DNA from: Cyathus striatus
Taxonomy: Eukaryota; Basidiomycota; Agaricomycetes; Agaricales; Nidulariaceae
Assembly: GCA_025738555.1 (NCBI GenBank)
Contig: JAOVFP010000005.1
Location: forward strand, 2,728,001-2,792,000
Length of the DNA: 64,000 nt
Reading direction: 5' to 3'
Shown here: one piece after another, positions 36,625 through 48,941 of the stretch
Position numbering within the stretch: position 1 is the first letter of the stretch
Layout: each line of letters starts with the position of its first letter
Position numbers and translations under genes: made by a program
The notes under the pieces: model-generated
Seen by the model: the letters and a program-made list of their open reading frames with translations, nothing else
Database searches by the model: none
Told to the model about the DNA's origin: nothing

Positions 36625-36815
36625 TATTAATCTTTGTGGCTTATGCGTAAAACCTTCAACTGTCGGCATACTCTTCTCTTTGAGTCCTACCTTGTATCGA
36701 AGCATCATTTGCGCCAAGATCAGGCGCATTTCTATGAACGCTAAACTTAAATCCGAGTCAGTTTGTTTTTCTTAGCGCGGCGCTGCCGAAGGACCTGCTT
36801 TCCACCTACAGTTGA
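36625..36815 (-). pseudogene. Cytochrome P450 3'-end fragment
   Basis: Aligns with the end of the P450 at 40236-43066 (bases about 40275-40470): MRLILAQMMLRYKVGLKEKS, then MPTVEGFTHKPQRL, including the preceding intron-like sequence. No upstream P450 exons follow, so it is an isolated duplicated fragment. Confidence 0.75.
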
Positions 36816-37451
36816 GGACAGTCAAAGTCAGCAAACTGTGTAACGCTCCAATGAGATTTTTTTGCGAAAAACTACTTTCAGATTTAGATTCAGAGACCAT
36901 ATATGTGCAAACGATCTGGCCCGATCTGACTCCTTAGATTTCATGAAATTCCGTTGTCATTTTACATGTAGCTACCGCAATACGTCTTGTACTCCCTTGT
37001 AAATTTAGAATAATAATGTTCATATACTGATTGAAAACCGTGCCAAGTTTTATTGTGGTCCGCGTAGAACTGCATCCACAATTTTATTTTTATAATCTCA
37101 GGGACTTATAATCTCTGGGGTAGCGATCGTATGCAATATGTGTTCGTTCGCTATTTACATATCAGGTACGTAATACCTACGACACCAAAGGCACTGTCAG
37201 TATGGTATGGAAGATCTGATAATATTTCCACGCTCTGGTCGAGTGGAACGGACAGCTTTATCTTTACCATATCAGCCACGGTGAATATATCATATGAATA
37301 ATTCGATGCATTTTCAATCTCATTCACTTATTTCCCCATATGTACGAGCGAAATATACAATATCTATGGACACAATTAACGAAAGTATGGAATTATTATG
37401 ATCGACTCATCCTTGCCACTTCAAAGTTCATGTTCGGATGTGTCCTTGAAT
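36816..37451. other. Intergenic, nothing recognised
   Basis: Lies between the P450 fragment and the dioxygenase stop. No exon, RNA gene or repeat is supported. Confidence 0.4.
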
Positions 37452-38848
37452 CTAGACTGCACCTTTGATATGTTCAGTTCCTCTACTTTCAAGGTATGCT
37501 TCAACTCTCTGAAATAACAGTAAAATCACCATGGTATTCGAAGTATTTATTATACATACCTTTTCGTTATCGGTTCTCCATTTACTATGCCGACGATAAA
37601 ACCAATCCTTTGCAGTTGCCCCGGGTCGATAGATGGAGGGATCTTCACTTTTACAAACAGATTCAGCTATAGTAAAGCTGTCGTTCTCAAGTGCATTGAG
37701 AATCGTGGAGTTCCCAGGTCGACTGAAATAAACCAAAGACCACCTTTCGCGCCTTGACTGGAGTCCGGGAGGGGGACTAATACAAAATGTAGTTCAGAGT
37801 GAGCATTGAGAACTTGTCAGACTCACACCACGCGATGTACGCATGACTTGAGAACTCCACCACTAAGAAGGTTCAAAGCGTCTCCAATATTACATATAGC
37901 GTGTCCTGGACGTGGCTTAATTTTGACGGTCCATCGGTTAAATATACAAATTAGTAGTCAATATGGTGTGCAACGTACCACAACATATTTCCAAACTGTA
38001 TCACCTGGACGAAGAACCTGCAATCCACCGATTTCATTTATCAAAAACGATAAACTAGAGTGTTATATGTTCCAAGTTAACAACTCGCAAGTTTCTAATC
38101 GATACGACAAACCTCCCGAAATCTGTATGAGCACCTAGGGCAATTTTATCTCCGTCGGCTTCGCTAATTACTGGGACCTTGATGCACCTTGCTTCACTAA
38201 TACTTGGCCCTTTAATTGAATGTAGACGTCCAAGTGAACCATCAGGTAGATCAAGACATTCATTAAATACTTCAATAAGCGTTTTAGAGATCTCGTCACA
38301 TTCGCTGACGAAGGGCTTTACGACCGATTCCATGTGGGTGCTTATAGGCTCTGGGTATCTCTGGTGCTGAACCTCTGGAAATGACAGCGCGTCGCCTCCA
38401 GCTATGCCAACAAACTCTGCCATATCCTTCGATCCTTTTAGATCAACATATGTTGATCCGGCTTCTTTGTAGCTTCAATAAGAATTAGTAGTGAGGGTAG
38501 CATGATCTAAAGAATACATTCTTACCCAAAAGAACTGCCAGAATCCCCCTGCCAAAACTTCATTTTTTCGTCGAAATCAAGTCTCATAGTTTGTTTTCCT
38601 ATAGAAAACATAGACTTAATAAGGTCGTCTACACCATGACCTTTCAAGCTAAATAACGAGAAGCTCAGTTGAGATTGACTCTAAGGAAACAACAAAATTC
38701 ACTGAACGCACTACCAAAATCCCAATGTCGCCGCTGCTTCCCATAACTTTTGCTTCTCAGAAGGATCTCCAGACATTAACAATGCATAGCCAACGACGGG
38801 TAAGTCAATAACAGGAATGTCGCTTGGAAAAGGAGGAGCGGCTGGCAT
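37452..38848 (-). CDS. 2-oxoglutarate/Fe(II)-dependent oxygenase (351 aa)
   Basis: Seven exons: 38715-38848, 38526-38648, 38113-38472, 37979-38054, 37827-37915, 37560-37776 and 37452-37508. Total 1056 nt, in phase throughout. Start ATG 38848 (MPAAPPFPSDIPVIDLP); an upstream in-frame ATG exists but adds non-conserved sequence. It belongs to the isopenicillin-N-synthase-like group: N-terminal DIOX_N region (VIDLPVVGYAL, CLKGHGVDDLI), then the double-stranded beta-helix with iron ligands H201-x-D203 (AHTDFGS) and H258 (KSCVHRV), and the 2-oxoglutarate-binding R272-W-S274. Such enzymes hydroxylate or desaturate small molecules in secondary metabolism. It lies on the same strand as the P450 and terpene synthase that follow at higher coordinates, which suggests a tailoring role. 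The substrate is unknown. Confidence 0.9.
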
Positions 38849-40235
38849 GTTGGTGGATAACAACGGGATAAGATCTGAGCCAATTATCCAATACTTAATT
38901 CTGATTGCAGTAAAGTTCCCACAGAAAGTTGTCGGATGTAAGTAAAAATAAAGTGGTGGGAAATACAGCATATGCTCTGGGGCGTCGGATGGGAGGACCC
39001 CGATGAGAGTACGCCTCTTACTCGTAGGTCGAGTTGAGAGCGAGGGAGGTGAACAGGATTAAGGAGGAAGGTGAACAGGAAAGAGCGATTCCGTGGTGGA
39101 TTTTACAATTCCTCCTCGTTGTTCCTCTCCCTGCGATTTTGATTGGGGATGTTGTTTACTTATATCAGTGTCCTGGTCCGAGTCTTGGAATTCCTCCCCT
39201 TCGTTCCCGATCAACGATATGTCAAACTCCAATACACTCCTCTTGACTACTCCCAACCCCCGGCTCGAATCCTCCTCCGGAGTGTGCATATCTCTGCTTG
39301 GAGCGAACACGCGATCGCGTAGGCTCTACTCTCCCAAGCGGAAGAGAACGATGTGCACTGTCCACGGCTCAGCGGGAGATTCAGGATGGATGTGATGTCC
39401 CCTTCGAATGGGTAATGTGAGACTGTGTGGGAGGGAATGGGGGCGCGAGTGAATTGTTAATGTTTAGGAAGCAGCTAGCGTGCGAGTAGGCCGAGTAACG
39501 TGACGGAGTACTATCGTCAATCAGTAGTTTGTATTAGGCAAATTTTGTCCACATTCTCGTGCTCTTCTGACCTCAAAATTTTACCTCTGTTAACTAGTAG
39601 TAGTATTACACTTGAATATCACTTATTATTATGAAAAATCTATCCACCAACAGTCATAAATGCAACTAACACGAAGTACTGATCAACCCGAACTACTAAT
39701 TGCCGATAGTATGAGTGTTCAAATTTTGGGAGTGTTGATCATGGGATCACGGTATGGTTGACGATAAGTTGGTTTACGGTGGGAGGAGCGGGTGTAGAGG
39801 AGAGGGAGAAAGGTACCTGCCCTTGGCGAGGTACTTTCATTTCTGCCCATGAGTGGGTTGTTGTGGGCTTGTTGAGAGTGCCATTAGCATGTTGTTAGTG
39901 CGATTTAAGGCTGTGAGGCTTAGTGTGTGCGGACGTTTACTTTTACATTGCATTGTAATTTTTTTCGTCTTAATTTTTCTGTTTAATAGGAAGTTGCGGG
40001 AGTCCGATAATCGGTACTCTATTGGCTCGTGTTTGTCTACAGCCTGGCCTCTACTCCACGATCCATCATGTTCCTCACACTGTCAATTCATGGCACATCG
40101 TATATTCATATCCCAAGCTATCACGACTGTCTATCTACCGTGCCGGACGCTAGTGGACACCTCGCTACTTGGACACCAACATCTAACTAGGCTGAGCTGC
40201 TGTAAGTTACTACGTTGAAATAGGCTATGGTCTGT
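38849..40235. other. Intergenic between dioxygenase and P450
   Basis: No gene is supported. Purine/pyrimidine-biased tracts at 39010-39130 and 39770-39830 give open frames without domain signal. Confidence 0.4.
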
Positions 40236-43066
40236 CTACACTTCGTCTCTACTCATTCTATTTCTTCTTTCGAACGTTGCCATTAATCTCTGTGGCTTAT
40301 GCATAAACCCTTCAATTGTCGGCATACTTTTCTCTTTGAGCTCTATCTTGTATCGAAGCATCATTTGCGCCAAGATCAGGCGCATTTCAATGAACGCTAA
40401 ACTTAAATCGAAGTCAGTTTGATTTTTCTTAGCGCAGCGCCGACGAAGGACCTACTTTCGACCTAGCTGTGAGAAGAAATATCAATATGAAGGTTTTACA
40501 ACGCAACACTGACCAGCACTTACGCAAGCCCTCGGTCCCCGCCCAAATGCTAGAAGATAGGGCTTTAGATCATCCGATCCCAGCCACCGCTCTGGTCTAA
40601 AATTCTCTGGATCACCCCAGATCTCCTGGTGTGATTATGTTAGCGCAATTAGTAGGTATGTGATTGTTGAGTATCACGCTTACTGGATCATGTTGAATGG
40701 TGAATGCTGGTATCGAGACTTCGGTCTATAGTAGGCAGAGGGAATCAGTTTGTTGGATAAAATTTCGCGATACTCCCTGCTTACGCCCTCTGGGATCTCG
40801 TATCCACAACAAACTATTCCTCCACTTGGAACTACTCTGTGAAGGCCTATCGCTGTTGTAGCATGATATCGCAATCTAAGGTAAGTGATGTGAATGCTGT
40901 AAACTGGGACATCTGTTCACCTACATACCCTTCGTAGATAACTGCGTCAAGATATGGTATATTCTTAACGAGATCATAGGTCAATGATCTATTACCAATT
41001 TCCGATTCCAGGTTCTCCACCAGCTTGGAATAGACAGGTTGATGGGTGAGCGTTAGGAAAATTATTGCCGTTAAAGAGCTTGATGTGGTATCAGACCCAG
41101 CAATTCTATCAACATTACCTTCAGCGCGAAGAATAACCGTCAGATCGAAACATAACACTTACAGTAATGTTATTGTTTCCGCAGTCAACTCGACAAATGA
41201 TTCCGTTTGCACATCGGCCATCTCTCCATGTGCATCAATTAGTTTCGTCAGCAAGTCGGCGCGGCGGGTTTGTGTCTCTAAGCGTTTCGTGATGCACCGA
41301 CGCGCAAAGTCTGCAAGGCCAGTCGATGATTTATAACCCTTGCGGAATAATGGGTCTGGAATCCATTTCGCTATTTTACCCAAAGATGGCCAAACTCCGA
41401 TTATAACCGACAGATGCTCTCGCTGATTACAAGTAGTCAAATAAGCATGAAAAACGTGAGCAACCTTGGAACAACCGCAAATACCTCGTCAACAAGTGAG
41501 ATGGCATGTTCATGTTCTATTTTTCCATTCGAGCGCTGGACTTCGACAATATCAGAATGCTGTAGGTGGACTACTCAATACTAGTTCATGAAAAGTAACT
41601 TCAAATTACCTTCTTTACCATTCCAATTTCTTCCCCAAATGCCAAATCGGATAGCATGTCAAACGCGAGATAGTTCAGCCAATCAAGTAAATTTATCAGT
41701 TCTCCTGTATTACTGGTCTTATCCAGCTCTTGAATGAATTGTTGCAGAGAAGTTTCAATTAATAAGGTGCACTTCCGCAATGACTCGTAGGAAAAAGCCC
41801 GTGAAAGAAATTTACGTTTTTTCGAATGTTCATTTCGGTCGGTGGTAGAAAACACCGACGCTTTTTCGCAAACGAACGCATCGTAAAACTTGGATTTGTC
41901 GAGCGCTCGAGTACCTTGCCCATAGACGGGGAGGTACGAAAAGCGACACCTAGTCCCAGCCACACATGTGGAAACAAGGCCAAACTACACTGTATGATAT
42001 GATCGAGTGGAAGAATATTTGAAAAGAAACTAGCATTTATTAAATAATAAGTAATTCAATGTAAAATAAAAATACAGTCACATGTGTGACCAATTGAGAG
42101 GTTTTTTAAAAACTGTCACACTTTCTGTATTTGTTGTTCATGCCAGAGTTTGGATGAATGAAAATGGAGGCAAATTGTATTAGGAGAGAACGAGAACAAG
42201 GGTCCCCACAGCTTATGTACGCCTACTTTTGTTTACTGCTCCCACCTGTCCTTCAACTCCTTCTCTAGCTTGGTCTTTTCTCCAAGCTCTCCCAATGCCT
42301 CTTCCAACAAGCTCTTCTACTCTCCCTTCGTACTGCACTACCGCACCCACTGGTTGAATTGCGATCGACGCGTAATTGCCCTTTGCCCAGGTCACGTGAC
42401 TAGAGCCTCCACGGCCCGAGTTATACTCTGGTCTGCAGTGCGCTTGAGTCGCGTCATCACCCTCTCATAAATCGTGACTAATATACTTACATATAATATA
42501 ATTACTCATTAAGCACTTAGCAATGTGTAGTTTGACTTAGCAATGTGTGGAAATTCACGTGAGAATATGCGAATTTACCCAACCACACGTGTGGCCGGGA
42601 CTTCTACACATGTGGCCGGGACTTCCACACTGTGTAAGGTGTCGCTTTTCGTCCGTCCCGCCCATAGACGGTTTCTATCTCCGCGTAATCTGAAATTGAA
42701 ATATGGTGAGGCGATATGCGAACTATCTTCCCGAACATCTGAATTTGTTTGACATTCAATACACCGATTCATTCATAAATCTTACAAAAACGGACTTTGT
42801 GTAACTCATTTACGGCTAAGTATCTCCTTCCCATGCGAGCTTGGTATGCTAACCACATGGGAGAGACTCTTGAAATGAATGGACCAGGAATCTTGCTGAG
42901 TGGGCTTCGTCCCTTTGAGCTCAAAACTGCGAAACATAGAGTGCATACGATAGCAGTAAATGCCCTTTTATAATGATTAAAATACGTGATCAGTTGACAA
43001 GGAGAGGGAAAAGAATTTAGTCATTACGCACGAACGCATATATTCTTCCGTTGTCCAGAACACCAT
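40236..43066 (-). pseudogene. Cytochrome P450 monooxygenase (504 aa), split by a 731-bp element
   Basis: Exon 1 is 43032-43066 and exon 2 is 42796-42964 (membrane anchor, then SPLSKIPGPF and YQARMGRRYL). Exon 3 runs from 42738, is interrupted at 42660/41928 and ends at 41610. Eight more exons follow down to TAG 40236-40238. Key motifs: I-helix AGSDTTS (A311-S317), ExxR (E367-R370, EGLRYH), FRPERW and the haem loop FGRGPRAC with C446. The interruption falls in the codons of VYGQGTRAL. Counting the 11-bp duplicate once, exon 3 is 79+308 = 387 nt, a whole number of codons in the right phase. The rest of the gene shows no lesion. P450s of this type oxidise small lipophilic metabolites; next to a terpene synthase it is probably a terpenoid oxidase. 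The 35-nt first exon is the least certain part. Confidence 0.87.
41929..42659. mobile_element. 731-bp non-autonomous TIR element with 11-bp target duplication
   Basis: Flanked by GCCCATAGACG at 41918-41928 and 42660-42670. The left terminus GGGAGGTACGAAAAGCGACA and the inverted right terminus GGGACGGACGAAAAGCGACA agree well; inner arms share CCACAYRTGTGG-type palindromes and the word GTCCCGGCCACA. No protein is encoded. The P450 exon around it gives the empty site. The 9-11 bp duplication suggests a MULE-like element, not proven. Confidence 0.87.
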
Positions 43067-44526
43067 CTTCGGTAGGCGGATATGCTGAACTGATGGAATC
43101 ACGTTGAAGTTAAGGGAGGAAGGGGTAACGAGATAGTATATGTTTCTCGCCTTTTATATGGCGTTCAAGTACAATTAATAACCGCGCCACTTCGGATGTT
43201 CGGTAGCACAACTTCTAATTTTTAGGAAGTGTAGGAAACGGTCATTCGGATGTTTCCAAATACTATACACTTTCTATGATGTGTGGATATATGATATATA
43301 GCCAATATGTTTATGTGAATATTTTATGGATGGATGAAAGAGGACGGATTCTATTGGAAGTCAAGTGCTACGATTAGTACAAAGGGCGTTGAAATTTGAC
43401 AGGTTCCTGGGGCGGTGATATCAACGGGGATACTTAGCTCCCTTTGCTGTGCATGTTAGAGCATGCGTAGTCTACACCTCGCCTGAAATTCGGTAAAGCC
43501 AGTTATCGTTTGTGAAACATCTGATACTATCGCTATCCCGGAGATTATAAAATTTTCATTGTTGTACAATTTTACATATCTTCCCACCCACCAATCCTCT
43601 TCAGATTTTCCAGACACAATGGGAACTCACTCAGCTGAACGGCTGTGTATTTTTTTGAGGATATTTAATATTATCTTGAGGAAGCCTCCCAGTCGCAGGG
43701 ACTCCAAAATCCTAGGAGTTTATAATTGAGTAACGGGGATGTCACAGCTGCCGAGTTAAAGTCTTCTGGCACCTGCTAAGATCTTTCGCTCAGGTCGCGG
43801 TCGCTTGGCTGTCGCGCTACGTATCGAGATATAACAGGGGACTACAGACTCGTGCAACCAGGCGGATATCAATCAGTAACCTTCTTCAAGAACGTTGAAA
43901 AATATTTACCAACGGGAATCGTGGCTGGAATTTGAATACCGAGTTCACAGCATACCGAGTTCGTGGTGAACGGTCTTACATATCATCTGTTGGATTTCCG
44001 TTGGTATACTTTATGTTTCCAAGCCTAAACAGGCATTGCATCATCTAATTAATGATTCCTCATTATGGGACAACTGAAATGATATTTACTTGCCAGAACT
44101 ACTATTGCTCAGAAATTTAGTATCGGGTGAGTGTATGGTCTGGTATGGCGACGCGCATGTAGCTATGTCAAACCGGCCGGGGATTAAAAGAACAGGAAAT
44201 GAGCGCATTAAGTATAGAGACGAGTATACAGGAGGAAGCGACAGGATACAGGATGCAAACTCTTGTGAAGCACAAGAAGCGCTTATGTATCCATAGCATA
44301 TCGAAAGTTCTTACATATTACAATTGTGGGCGCCGAATTCAAATCTGCAAGAAGCAAGAAGCTTAAAGTCTTATCTCGCTCTCCGTCAGCCGAGTTGTAA
44401 GAAGACAATTTAACGAAGTTATATTGAGCAATTGCGCGTTTCAAGAAGTACTATGCAGCAATAGACCCGTACGACGTGTATCTCATTTTCCGAACCGTAA
44501 ATTTATTACCTAGAGATGTGTTGAAA
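43067..44526. other. Intergenic between P450 and terpene synthase
   Basis: Promoter side of the P450 and 3' side of the terpene synthase. No exon, RNA gene or repeat pair is supported. Confidence 0.4.
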
Positions 44527-45762
44527 TCACAAAGGAACAGGAAGCTCCGGTGGACGCAGCCTGACAATTCGAGTCTTTCGGATTTCGTCTCCGAAAGAAC
44601 CGAAATACCTTCCTCCTTCAAAGCTCCACCTGATAATTAATAAGTTGTAGTTTCAAATGGTAGAGAGGTAAATCACGTACTCGACGCTACCAATGGTCCA
44701 ACACCCAATAGCTTCTACGTAACGGATAACGTCTTCCCCAACGTCAAATTGCTGCAGGTCCTCTTTAGCCTTTAGGTACGCGTCCATCAATTCTTTGCAG
44801 ATGTCGCCAACATAGTTAGTTGCTTCCTGAAGATCCAGGCCTTTCTCTTTCATAATGACGGTAATAAGGTTGTTTCCTTCGAGATTCTTCGCCTGTTCCA
44901 TATCATAGGAAAATAGATCCTAAAAAAAGCATATACTCAGGCAAAACCCAACACGAAGAGACAAAAAACGCACATTGGAGAAGGAAACAAAGTCCACGAC
45001 CGCCCACACGGCACTCAGAAGAATGTTATTTTCCCACATTTCGTCGGATATGTCGACGCCAATTCCATACTCTGCCAAAGCAAGGCAGGAAACTACAGCA
45101 CTGTTGTGTCTGCGAAGGGGGATGAAAGTCTCCAGGTCTGGAACCTCATTTCGGTTCCGGAGTTCAGCTTCTTTTGTGACGGCATGCATGTACTGCTTAA
45201 CGCGATTAATGAATCTGCGTAGCATGTCTGGAGTTCCGTGGGGAACAAGTCTTTTTCTGAATCTATAGAATTCGTACGATCAATGAACTTTGTTTGTGTG
45301 GGTATATATCATAATGCGCTTACGATTTAACCATTTCGGTCGTCAAAGAATCGTCTTCCAATCCCTCGTCTTCCAGGGCCTTTATAACGCAGAGACTTGT
45401 TGCTTCAGCATCTTTACCAGTTTGATCGTCGGTTACTTCGTCAACTATAAACAAAAGAGAAAGCTGAGAAGCAGAGTGAGTCGTTAAGTCTAAATCATAT
45501 CATTAAATTAACATACCCAGTCACAGATCAACCTAAACTGGTCGTATTCTGCGTACGGATACGCATGAGCGGCAAGCTCAGAGGCACAAGCGAGACTAAC
45601 ATTAGCTCGTTTGCGATCTGAAACAACATGCTCGTATTTTGTTGCCCAAGCTCTGGATTCGGCCGCAGCAGCAGCGAAGTGGGGGTTTACAGCATCTTTG
45701 AGGGGACAAATCCTGAAAATGTCTGGAAGGACTAGGAATGAAGTTGGAACTTGGAAAACCAT
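44527..45762 (-). CDS. Sesquiterpene synthase (class I terpene cyclase, 338 aa)
   Basis: Five exons: 45517-45762, 45324-45463, 44974-45262, 44681-44919 and 44527-44629; total 1017 nt, in phase. The start MVFQVPTSFLVLPDIF is typical for Agaricomycete enzymes. The Asp-rich metal motif is D90-E-V-T-D94 (FIVDEVTDD), the NSE triad is N225-D-L-F-S229-Y-D-M-E233, and the C-terminal R312-Y313 pair (FEGGRYF) is present. It should ionise farnesyl diphosphate with three Mg2+ ions and cyclise the cation in the cytosol; the product cannot be told from sequence. Length matches fungal sesquiterpene synthases. The P450 (disrupted) and the dioxygenase lie next on the same strand, so this looks like the core of a small terpenoid cluster. 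Confidence 0.93.
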
Positions 45763-46862
45763 TGGGAAGTTTGGATTGAAGGGTTCGAGGTTATCACACC
45801 ACCTTTATACCGTTTCATGAAACCCATAATATTGAACGATACTCACTAGATAGCTGAGTATTCATAGCCGTGTACGAAGGTATTCTACAAATGTTCCTTG
45901 AGAAACTGAGGAATATGGGGGAAACTTGGATGGCACTCGAGGTGATACAGAGCGATGTCGACGCAAGATTGCTTCTCTCCACACTGCCCGGAATTCGTTA
46001 GCAAAGCACCCATATGAGGTCGAGATGAAAGCGATATGAAAGCATCTGTGCCTGTGATATTGCTGATCGCGAGGAAAACATTCCGGTAGAGGTTGCTGTG
46101 TGGTGAGCGGGTGCAGTGTTATCTCTTGGCTCTTCCATAATCCAGAGCGGCCTACAAGGAACAGTGATCGGTAACTAGAATATGAGAGTTGAAGAGGACC
46201 TTGTCCGCCTGGAGAACTCCTGCCATCGGATAAATATAGCACTCATAGAGGGATTACTTAAGTTTTTCTTTTGCATGGGAGCTACCTATGAGTCAGATGG
46301 TAAAAACAAAGATATCTTAATGAAATCGCGGAAACTCATGTTGTGATTATAGATATATGGGTTTGAAACCAGTTATGTGGCGTATCTGAAAGTAGATAAC
46401 AGGAATAGCTGCAAGAGAACTTTGTGAAGTTGAAGCTTGAACGAAACGTACATAACGAAAAGATTGTTTGCACATGGAGTTATTATTGTTGACAACACAA
46501 GCCAACAAACTCCGACACAAATATGCTCCAAACAACATGCGCGGCCGTCATCTATCGGAATCCGGGCCGTCTCGATCACAGGTCGACTGCGTCTGTCGTG
46601 CTTAGCTCAAGAATTCAGTCAGCTCACTCTCAGTTAGAGTCATTACTTTTCACTCTAACTTGGAAGTAGAAAATGTGTCAATTAAAGCTATTAGTATTAT
46701 CCTCTACTCCCACCATCCCCTCACCAAAAGAACGGAATTTAGTTACGAATGATAATAGACATAGTAAGTATATACACTGTCCAAAGTTCAGCCCACGATA
46801 AACCATTACACACGACAAAAGAGAGTAGTAAACGTAGATAAAACGACAGATTTTCATCCAAC
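45763..46862. other. Intergenic, nothing recognised
   Basis: Upstream of the terpene synthase and downstream of the KRE6-like gene. Open frames here (for example 45862-46242, minus) have no domain signal. Confidence 0.4.
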
Positions 46863-48941
46863 TCAACAATGTTTCCACATCCTAACATAATCACTACAAC
46901 ACAATTTAGTAAGTCCAAGCCCAAACCAAATCAAAAACGGAGAACACGTACACAACCATCGCCCGATCCTGCACATTCAAAGGCCAAGTAGGATACCACT
47001 GCGCTTGGGCATCAATAAAGTCCCGCATGGGAGCTAAGGTAACGAAAACGTAAGCTTCCGCTTCACATCCACGTTGAATAACGAAGCTTACTTCCAGATC
47101 GATCCAACCAAGGCTTATTGCCTTGAGCTTCCGGGAACCACCCATTCGTCGAACCCACAGCTACGTTCATTATAAGGTAGAACTCTGCCAAACCCGTCCA
47201 TCAATTCAGATAAACAACAGTTACGTTAGGAGGAAGCTCACCCTGATCGAACGGGGTAGCATTCGTTCCATTCGCCCAGGGATTCTGCAGTGGTGCAAGA
47301 CTAGAACCGTTGAACACGATCTCGGGGAAATTGCCCCGCTGAAAGAAGGGCTTGTTGAAGCGGAAGTCGAGGAGAGTGTGTAAGCGGGAGTCTACTGATA
47401 TCCTCCTAATCATCATGCGTCTCTACCATCAGAAGCATATTCAAGGGAGAATCCGAAGTGATCTACGTACAAGAACTCTTCCGTCCACTCGAGGAGATAT
47501 GTATGGAAATCCGCACCAAAGGACTTGCGTTTATCCGTCCACCAACTGTAGGAGAACTGGGCTCCATTGAGCTGGGGCGCAGGTCCCCAGTTGAGTGTCC
47601 CTTGCACGCTGTTTGACCCACTGTCGATTTCGTATCTCAGTTTCGATTTATCTATCAACATGCAGTGCGAGCGTACCGAGCAGTATATCTGATGCCGTTA
47701 CCTCTCGATTCGACGATATCGATTTCACCTACAAATCTAACTTAGCACGAGCGGCAAACGATATCGAAGAACATACCGCTCAAAGGCCACGCTCCGTACA
47801 CGCTATCCCTCGGCAGCATCCACAGCGCAGGCCACAGCTACAAAATGCCTCGTTAGCATAAAAACCCCTATTCAAAACTATATTTAACCCACCCAATCCC
47901 TACATGCAAACAAATCAGGAACACGAAAGTATAATTAGATGAGAAAAAAACATACCCATTGGGCATCTTAGCCCTAATTTCGACACGACCGAATTTAATA
48001 CTGGCCTTTCCCTGCGTGGTCAAGCGCGCACTCTGTACGGGGTTAATAATTGTTCCAGCGGTAGCATTGCTCACAGCGCTACATGCGCGATTATACCCAT
48101 CCACATCGAAGAATGTCTGTCCTCCACTGGTAATGAACCCGTTGTTCGGTGCGGTCTGATTGAATGTACACCCGGTGATATTGTACACTGCACCGTCTAA
48201 CACAGCCGCCTGTCCAATCTCATCTGAGGTGAGCGTAGGAACGATATACAAAAACCCGTCCTTGACGAACGAGTTGTTCTGGGACGCAGTTGTCATCTCG
48301 AATTCACCATTCCCGAACCCGTCCATGTTCACTTCGCGCATGAACGAGCCGTTGGGACCGAACACTGCGTTCTCGTCGTCAAAGTTCTCATCCATAACGA
48401 TGCACAGGGGACTCCTATCAATGCGCACGTTGCGCCATGAGAAGTAACATTGTATGATTCCGCCTGATAGCCCCAGGAAGATCACTAGGTAGGGTAAGAA
48501 GTATGCGAATCGCGCACGAGGGTTCGGAGCGTCGTTCCAAGGCTTTACGACGTCTTCTGTTATAGCGTGCGATTTCATCCGGGCCAGTTTAGGTTTTGGT
48601 ACGCCGGAGGCGTAGGCGGGGTTAGTTGGGGATACGCCTGTTCCGGAGATTATGGTGAAGCGCGCGGAAGACCTCGCTGAGAGGCCGGGTTGGGAGAACG
48701 GGGTTCTGGAGGTCGTTTGTGCGTCGTTGGGGAAGGAGATGTGGGAGGAGCTGTTCCCGCGGACGCTTGAGGGGCGACTGGAGAAGGGCGACGCGAAGGG
48801 GTCCGTAAGGTGCGTTTTGGAGGAGGCAGCGGTGTTGGGCCGTACGTCTGTTGAGCTTGTTCCTGGGCGAAAAGGCCTGGTGGGTGAATGAGGCTCTTCT
48901 ACCATTATGGGTATACTGTCCCTGCTCTCTGTAGCGGACAT
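46863..48941 (-). CDS. KRE6/SKN1-type beta-glucan synthesis protein (GH16 fold, 541 aa)
   Basis: Nine exons: 47956-48941, 47893-47899, 47777-47837, 47677-47728, 47471-47620, 47242-47405, 47092-47184, 46952-47033 and 46863-46893; total 1626 nt in phase. Type II membrane protein: Ser/Pro-rich cytosolic tail (1-143), one TM helix (about 145-167), then a lumenal GH16-like domain. Conserved pieces include [25 protein letters not shown], the acidic motif G-E353-I-D355-I-V-E358-S, LNWGP, FHTYLLEW and a C-terminal DYVRMWKHC. In yeast these proteins are required for beta-1,6-glucan in the ER/Golgi. Exon 2 is only 7 nt (GGATTGG), restoring GDW between two introns; a gene caller would probably miss it. 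Start at 48941 (MSATESRDSI); an in-frame ATG at 49037 is possible. Confidence 0.92.

Noticed and set aside
42213..42395. Open frame inside the 731-bp element
   Set aside because: Sixty codons with no transposase or other domain; the element is non-autonomous.
45862..46242. 126-codon open frame on the minus strand upstream of the terpene synthase
   Set aside because: Composition looks random and it would occupy the likely promoter region; no supporting features.
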